Below are positions 49,963 to 52,399 of a stretch of DNA of 52,399 nucleotides, piece by piece (the stretch's first letter is position 1; every line of letters starts with the position of its first letter). This DNA is from Spirochaetales bacterium. Its GTDB lineage: Bacteria; Spirochaetota; Spirochaetia; Sphaerochaetales; Sphaerochaetaceae. The notes under the pieces are model-generated. The model saw only the letters and a program-made list of their open reading frames with translations, ran no database searches and had not been told where the DNA came from. The position numbers and the translations under genes are program-made. The DNA lies in the NCBI GenBank assembly GCA_017470995.1, contig JAFUXI010000058.1, positions 1 to 52,399 of the forward strand. The letters run 5' to 3'.

Positions 49963-52278
49963 ATGTATCAGGTACTGAAGAGAACAGGTGAAACCGTTGC
50001 ATTCGACATCAAGAAGATAGAGAACGCCATCGTGCGCGCATTCGTCGCCACGAATAAGAATTACAACGAAGACGTCATCCAGATGCTGGCTCTGAGGGCA
50101 AGCGCACGCTTTGCAGACAAGGTCAAGGATGACAAGGTTTCCATCGAGGACATCCAGGACGGAGTCGAGACAATTCTTGCACAGGCAGGCTATGAGGATG
50201 TCGCCAAGGCCTACATCCTTTACAGAAAGCAGCACGAGAATGTCAGACAGGCAGACAAGACCCTCGTCGACTACAAGAAGCTCATCGACAGCTACCTCGG
50301 CGCAAAGGACTGGCGTGTCAAGGAGAACAGCACCGTCAACTATTCCATTGGCGGCCTGATTCTCTCCAACAGCGGCGCAGTCACAGCCAACTACTGGCTC
50401 TCCGAGATCTATGACAGCGAGATCGGCGAAGCCCACAGGAATGCAGACATCCACCTCCATGACCTCTCCATGCTTTCGGGCTACTGCGCAGGATGGTCTC
50501 TCAAGCAGCTCATCCGCGAAGGTCTCGGCGGAGTCGACGGCAAGATCAGCTCAGCTCCCGCAAAGCACCTGTCCACACTCTGCAACCAGATGGTCAACTT
50601 CATCGGCATCATGCAGAACGAGTGGGCCGGAGCACAGGCATTCTCCAGCTTCGACACCTATCTCTCAGCCTTCGTAAAGGCCGATAACCTCTCATACCGC
50701 GAAGTCAAGCAGTGCATCGAGTCCTTCGTCTTCGGTGTGAACACTCCCTCACGCTGGGGCACCCAGGCTCCGTTCAGCAACATCACCCTCGACTGGACAG
50801 TCCCCGATGACCTCAAGGACCTTCCGGCAATCATCGGCGGCAAGGACCAGGACTTCACCTACGGCGACTGCAAGGCAGAGATGGACATGGTCAACCGTGC
50901 ATTCCTCGAGATCATGATCAACGGCGATGCCAACGGCCGCGGCTTCCAGTATCCGATTCCCACATACTCCCTGACAAAGGATTTCGACTGGTCCGATACC
51001 GAGAACAACCGCCTTCTGTTCGAGATGACCAGCAAGTACGGAACTCCTTACTTCTCCAACTACATCGGCAACACCGAGATGCAGCCGACCGACGTCAGAT
51101 CCATGTGCTGCCGTCTGAGACTGGACCTCAGAGAGCTCAGAAAGAAGAGCGGCGGATTCTTCGGAAGCGGTGAGTCCACCGGTTCTATCGGAGTCGTTAC
51201 CATCAACCTGCCCAGAATCGCCTATCTTGCAAAGGACAAGGAAGACTTCTACAAGCGCCTCGATGCCATGATGGATCTGTCTGCCAGAAGCCTCAAGACA
51301 AAGAGGGAAGTGATCACCAAGTATCTCGAGCACGGTCTGTATCCCTACACCAAGCGCTATCTGGGAACCTTCAACAACCACTTCTCCACAATCGGACTTG
51401 TCGGCATGAACGAGGCAGCCCTCAATGCCAATTGGCTCAGAATGGATCTCACCCACCCCGAGGCACAGAAGTTCGCAGGCGAAGTCCTTGACCACATGAG
51501 AGAGAAGCTCTCCGACTACCAGGTCAAGTACGGCGACCTCTACAACCTCGAGGCCACACCGGCAGAGTCCACAGCCTACAGACTTGCCAAGCACGACAAG
51601 GAGCGATATCCGGACATCGTCACTGCCGGAACAGAGGAATCGCCTTACTACACCAATTCCTCGAACCTGCCTGTCTGGTTCACGGACGATATCTTCGAGG
51701 CCATGGACATCCAGGATCCGCTGCAGGTTAAGTACACCTCCGGTACGGTATTCCATGTCTTCCTCGGACAGAAAGTCTCGGACTGGAAGGCAACAAGGAC
51801 TCTGGTCCGCAAGATTGCTGAGAACCACAAGCTTCCGTACTACACCATCAGCCCGACATACTCGGTCTGCCAGGATCACGGCTACATCGAGGGCGAGCAG
51901 TGGGAGTGCCCGATCTGCCATAAGAAGACAGAGGTCTACTCCAGAATCACCGGCTACTACAGACCGGTCCAGAACTGGAACACCGGAAAGACCCAGGAGT
52001 TCAAGGAGCGCAAGGAGTACAAGCCCGAGATCAGTGCTGCAATGCCTATCCTGTTCACCACCAAGACCTGCCCGAACTGCCCGGCAGCCAAGGCAAATCT
52101 TGAGAAGCGCGGTATCGCCTACAAGGTTGTCGATGCCATGGATAATCAGGAGCTTGCCCAGAAGTACGGCATCATGAGCGTTCCGACACTCGTTCCGGAT
52201 CCCTATGATCCGACCGTTCTGGTCAGCGGCGTGAACCAGATCGTCAGCTGGGCCAACGCCAACGGACAGAGGGCATGA
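49963..52278 (+). CDS. nrdD: Anaerobic ribonucleoside-triphosphate reductase with C-terminal glutaredoxin-like domain
   Basis: A 771-aa class III reductase making deoxynucleotides without oxygen. An ATP-cone at residues 1-95 (YQVLKRTGETVAFDIKKIENAI) gives allosteric control. The barrel domain follows (SSFDTYLSAFVKAD, STGSIGVVTINLPRIAYLA). Zinc ligands lie in CQDHGY and CPIC, and the glycyl radical is G664 in SRITGYYRP. Unusually, residues about 692-771 form a thioredoxin/glutaredoxin-like domain with a CPNC motif at 703-706 (LFTTKTCPNCPAAK), suggesting a built-in reductant. AGGAGG precedes ATG 49963. nrdG follows with a 4-bp overlap. Confidence 0.95.
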   Translation: MYQVLKRTGETVAFDIKKIENAIVRAFVATNKNYNEDVIQMLALRASARFADKVKDDKVSIEDIQDGVETILAQAGYEDVAKAYILYRKQHENVRQADKTLVDYKKLIDSYLGAKDWRVKENSTVNYSIGGLILSNSGAVTANYWLSEIYDSEIGEAHRNADIHLHDLSMLSGYCAGWSLKQLIREGLGGVDGKISSAPAKHLSTLCNQMVNFIGIMQNEWAGAQAFSSFDTYLSAFVKADNLSYREVKQCIESFVFGVNTPSRWGTQAPFSNITLDWTVPDDLKDLPAIIGGKDQDFTYGDCKAEMDMVNRAFLEIMINGDANGRGFQYPIPTYSLTKDFDWSDTENNRLLFEMTSKYGTPYFSNYIGNTEMQPTDVRSMCCRLRLDLRELRKKSGGFFGSGESTGSIGVVTINLPRIAYLAKDKEDFYKRLDAMMDLSARSLKTKREVITKYLEHGLYPYTKRYLGTFNNHFSTIGLVGMNEAALNANWLRMDLTHPEAQKFAGEVLDHMREKLSDYQVKYGDLYNLEATPAESTAYRLAKHDKERYPDIVTAGTEESPYYTNSSNLPVWFTDDIFEAMDIQDPLQVKYTSGTVFHVFLGQKVSDWKATRTLVRKIAENHKLPYYTISPTYSVCQDHGYIEGEQWECPICHKKTEVYSRITGYYRPVQNWNTGKTQEFKERKEYKPEISAAMPILFTTKTCPNCPAAKANLEKRGIAYKVVDAMDNQELAQKYGIMSVPTLVPDPYDPTVLVSGVNQIVSWANANGQRA

Positions 52279-52399
52279 CCTTCAGCGGCTTCTTCAAGTC
52301 CGACCTCGTCAACTATCCCGGTTATGTTGCATCCACGGTGTTCACCTGTGGATGCAATTTTCGTTGTCCCTACTGTCACAATCCCGAGTTCGTGATCAA
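52275..52399 (+). CDS. nrdG: Anaerobic ribonucleotide reductase activating protein, N-terminal part (cut by window end)
   Basis: The start ATG at 52275 overlaps the nrdD stop (ATGA), and the frame stays open to the last base. The 41 visible residues begin MTFSGFFKSDLVNYPGYVAS and contain CGCNFRCPYCHNPEF, whose CX3CX2C motif binds the radical-SAM 4Fe-4S cluster. The enzyme installs the glycyl radical on NrdD. The C-terminal part lies outside the window. Confidence 0.9.
   Translation, partial: MTFSGFFKSDLVNYPGYVASTVFTCGCNFRCPYCHNPEFVI

Noticed and set aside
50749..51921. 390-codon open frame antisense to nrdD
   Set aside because: It is a shadow of the conserved NrdD barrel, with no start signal.
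1..52399. tRNA, rRNA, CRISPR arrays, insertion sequences, prophage
   Set aside because: Reading the intergenic spaces, I saw no cloverleaf-like sequence, no regularly spaced repeat array, and no transposase, integrase or phage structural gene. A tRNAscan or Rfam search could still find something small.

Overview
The window looks like the chromosome of an anaerobic, probably host-associated bacterium with a Gram-negative-type envelope. The spirochaete lineage (Sphaerochaeta/Treponema-like) is my best guess. It rests on gene content: an oxygen-independent ribonucleotide reductase (nrdD/nrdG), rubrerythrin, a large secreted M16C peptidase, periplasmic-type solute-binding proteins with plain signal peptides, and a MetA/MetY methionine route. 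No rRNA or other phylogenetic marker is present, so the assignment is tentative. I found no tRNA, rRNA, CRISPR array, insertion sequence or phage gene.

Layout. Positions 1-5300 look like an accessory zone: the tail of a Fic protein, an orphan radical-SAM protein, a decayed winged-helix fragment, a Nudix/phosphoesterase pair and an XRE-MFS pair. Positions 5360-11520 hold flavoproteins, a 53-aa gene on the minus strand, and a compact run with DUF1848, a zinc macrodomain and a class M sirtuin (SirTM). This is an ADP-ribosylation writer/eraser pair without the lipoyl-carrier genes that usually accompany it. An EamA transporter wrecked by an internal deletion and a nitroreductase follow. Positions 11500-17300 carry a TrkA-C membrane protein, a polar amino-acid ABC transporter, an iron alcohol dehydrogenase and a membrane diguanylate cyclase.

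The most striking region is 17424-26589, a tightly packed plus-strand cluster that reads as a sulfoquinovose (SQ) catabolic operon of the sulfo-transketolase type: FucI-fold isomerase, split transketolase, RpiB-like isomerase, Fe-alcohol dehydrogenase, DUF4867-like protein, TauE/SafE exporter, GH31 sulfoquinovosidase and a membrane-anchored propeller-like protein. The GH31 enzyme keeps every SQ-recognition and catalytic residue of E. coli YihQ at a constant offset of 23 residues. The RpiB-like enzyme keeps its catalytic Cys but has lost the conserved His and Arg residues that handle a sugar phosphate. A second GH31 and a divergent GPH-family importer (26582-30487) may supply substrate. Expected products are xylulose 5-phosphate for growth and a C2 sulfonate (isethionate) for export.

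The rest is mostly housekeeping: a second amino-acid ABC transporter (30552-32858), a NYN-OST-HTH RNA-binding or nuclease protein, the M16C peptidase, metA (acetyl type, Glu111) and metY, rubrerythrin, a MATE pump, AzlCD, Maf, an XRE membrane regulator, an acyl-ACP thioesterase, glycerol kinase divergent from a DeoR regulator and an LDH2-type dehydrogenase, and nrdD-nrdG. Several promoters carry clear operators: paired NrdR boxes 32 bp apart before nrdD, an 18-bp perfect palindrome before metA, a 16-bp inverted repeat at the metY start site, helically phased RTTCA repeats between glpK and deoR, and CGGTTG half-sites before the XRE-maf operon.
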